In this document: positions 62,913 through 64,000 of the stretch, in pieces
Numbering within the stretch: the first letter of the stretch is position 1
Layout: the number at the start of each line of letters is the position of its first letter
NCBI RefSeq assembly: GCF_030811095.1
Contig: NZ_JAUSQL010000001.1
Coordinates: 1,922,001 to 1,986,000, forward strand
Length of the DNA stretch: 64,000 nucleotides
Source: Trueperella abortisuis
GTDB taxonomy: Bacteria; Actinomycetota; Actinomycetes; Actinomycetales; Actinomycetaceae
Reading direction: 5' to 3'
Position numbers and translations under genes: made by a program
Notes under the pieces: model-generated
Seen by the model: the letters and a program-made list of their open reading frames with translations, nothing else
Databases searched by the model: none
Told to the model about the DNA's origin: nothing

Positions 62913-64000
62913 TCATGCGTGCGGCACCGCCTTCGACAGTGCCGTGATGAGGCGGTCCATCCAGTCCCCGTCGTGGCGATCGTATGAATCGGACAGAAGC
63001 TTCATGACCAGCGTCATGAGCGTCGGGCGCGGCAGACCATACTTGACGCACATGTGCATGATCTCGGGACGCTCGATAAGCGCGGCGAAGACCCTGCCCA
63101 GGGTGTAGTAACCGCCGAGCTCCGCGCTCAACCGGCGCGGATACTCGGCCATGACACGATCCTGAGCCCCGAGCGGGCCGTGCGCGAGGGCCTGCGCGAT
63201 CGCGTCGGCGACGAGCCGGCCGGCCAGGAGCGCGGGGCCAATACCCTCGCCGTTGAAGGGCGAAACCATGCCTCCGGCGTCGCCGACGAGCGCGAGCCCG
63301 TTTGCGTAGTGGGGCTTGCGGTTGAACGCCATCGGGAGCGCCGCTCCGCGGATCGGGCCGCGCTGGGTGTCGGCGTTCATCTGCCACTCTTCGGGGGTGT
63401 TGGCCAGCCACTGCTGAAAGACCTTGCGGTGGTCGATGCCGGTGGCCTTCGCCGTCGACGACAGCGAGCCCAGGCCGACGTTGACCAGCCCGTCCCCCAC
63501 CGCGAACGCCCACGCGTATCCCGGCAGCTGTTCGGACTGGCCGGGCCTACCGGCCCACAGCTCCAACCAGGACTCCATCATGTCGGTGGCCGCGAGCGGG
63601 GATTCGAAGTAGGTCCGGTAGGCCACGCCCATCGGGCGTTTCATGTCCTTCTCGCGGCCGACCGCGATCGACAGGCGGGCGGCCACTCCCCCGGCGTCGA
63701 CGACGAAGCGGGCGGAGAAAGTCATCTCCTCCCCGCGGTCCGCGCTCGAGCGGGCACGCACACCGACGACGCGACCGGAGGGTTCGTGGAGAAGCGGGCC
63801 AGTGACCGTGACGCCTTCGCGCAGGCGCGCCCCGGAGGCCACGGCGTGGCGGATGAGCATGTGGTCGAAGTCGACACGACGGTTGGCGCTACCCCAGGAG
63901 GGCATGGAGGCCAGCTCCGGCCACGGCACCTCGATCATGTGACCGGCGCCGTAGGCGCGCACGCCATAGTTGCGCACCCAGCCGTCCTCTTCGGGTAGCG
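62913..64000 (-). CDS. Geranylgeranyl reductase family FAD protein, probable menaquinone reductase (5' end beyond window)
   Basis: FAD-dependent reductase of the GGR family; the N-terminal FAD dinucleotide motif is cut off by the right edge. 362 codons are visible. VVDAGGVAARLSIAVG is the mid GGR motif, and ALVGDAGGMVSPFNGEGIGPALLAGRLVADAI the FAD-pyrophosphate Asp loop. In mycobacteria the homologue MenJ saturates one isoprene of menaquinone and is encoded near a polyprenyl synthase gene. Its position directly upstream of nuoA and the synthase at the operon's end support that role. No frame break is seen. Confidence 0.88.
   Translation of the reverse strand, partial: LPEEDGWVRNYGVRAYGAGHMIEVPWPELASMPSWGSANRRVDFDHMLIRHAVASGARLREGVTVTGPLLHEPSGRVVGVRARSSADRGEEMTFSARFVVDAGGVAARLSIAVGREKDMKRPMGVAYRTYFESPLAATDMMESWLELWAGRPGQSEQLPGYAWAFAVGDGLVNVGLGSLSSTAKATGIDHRKVFQQWLANTPEEWQMNADTQRGPIRGAALPMAFNRKPHYANGLALVGDAGGMVSPFNGEGIGPALLAGRLVADAIAQALAHGPLGAQDRVMAEYPRRLSAELGGYYTLGRVFAALIERPEIMHMCVKYGLPRPTLMTLVMKLLSDSYDRHDGDWMDRLITALSKAVPHA

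Noticed and set aside
62913..64000. Short reductase starting at a GTG near 63977
   Set aside because: The frame continues upstream to the window edge with family-like residues, and the FAD-binding N-terminus must lie beyond it.

Overview
This window is high-GC DNA from an actinobacterium. The evidence is a fused 2-oxoglutarate decarboxylase (Kgd), a SigR/RsrA pair, a 24-residue bL37-type ribosomal protein, an Rv3235-like protein, a BldC-like regulator, and a 14-gene complex I operon flanked by menaquinone-related genes. Together these point to a respiring member of the class Actinomycetia. Sialic acid and galactoside use suggest a host-associated or mucosal lifestyle. Genus cannot be fixed from sequence reading alone. 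There are no rRNA or tRNA genes, no CRISPR array, and no recognisable transposase or phage gene. No intergenic gap exceeds 300 bases.

Region 1 (1-9.15 kb) is a carbohydrate module. A GH2 beta-galactosidase reads leftward and runs off the window, with a perfect LacI-family operator in front of it. Rightward lie an EamA permease, a complete CUT1-type sugar ABC importer (lipoprotein plus two permeases) and a GH63-like intracellular glycosidase. Region 2 (9.15-18.1 kb) is housekeeping: a glycerophosphodiesterase, an M23 peptidase, two coupled CNNM/CBS membrane proteins, Kgd and a GDSL hydrolase.

Region 3 (18.2-38.6 kb) has a core of bL37, rsrA, sigR, then doxX-like, aroA, rsgA, hisN, sbcD and sbcC. 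An 11-kb sialic acid locus sits between sigR and the doxX-like/aroA block: siaE-siaF-siaG-siaI transporter, nanA, nanK, nanE, nagB and nagA, with a divergent FadR-type regulator. The transporter takes up sialic acid, and the five enzymes convert it to fructose-6-phosphate, pyruvate, acetate and ammonia. A strong terminator follows the binding-protein gene, and another closes the operon.

Region 4 (38.2-45.7 kb) holds a DUF6912-like protein, an orphan CpaE-like/SAF-domain pair divergent from a BldC-like regulator, an unknown 193-residue protein, a LysM protein, an Rv3235-like protein and secA. Region 5 (45.8-64 kb) is one leftward operon: a geranylgeranyl reductase family gene (cut by the window edge), nuoA to nuoN, and a polyprenyl diphosphate synthase. 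This couples the menaquinone-dependent NADH dehydrogenase with the genes that build and modify its quinone.

The most notable observations are these. Seven transcription units start exactly six bases after a TANNNT -10 box, which implies leaderless mRNAs and fixes several start codons. NuoG has lost all four cysteines of cluster N7. RsrA has a six-cysteine N-terminal extension. A SigR-type promoter is buried in the terminator of the sialic acid operon. A 23-bp inverted repeat overlaps the stop codon of the GDSL gene.
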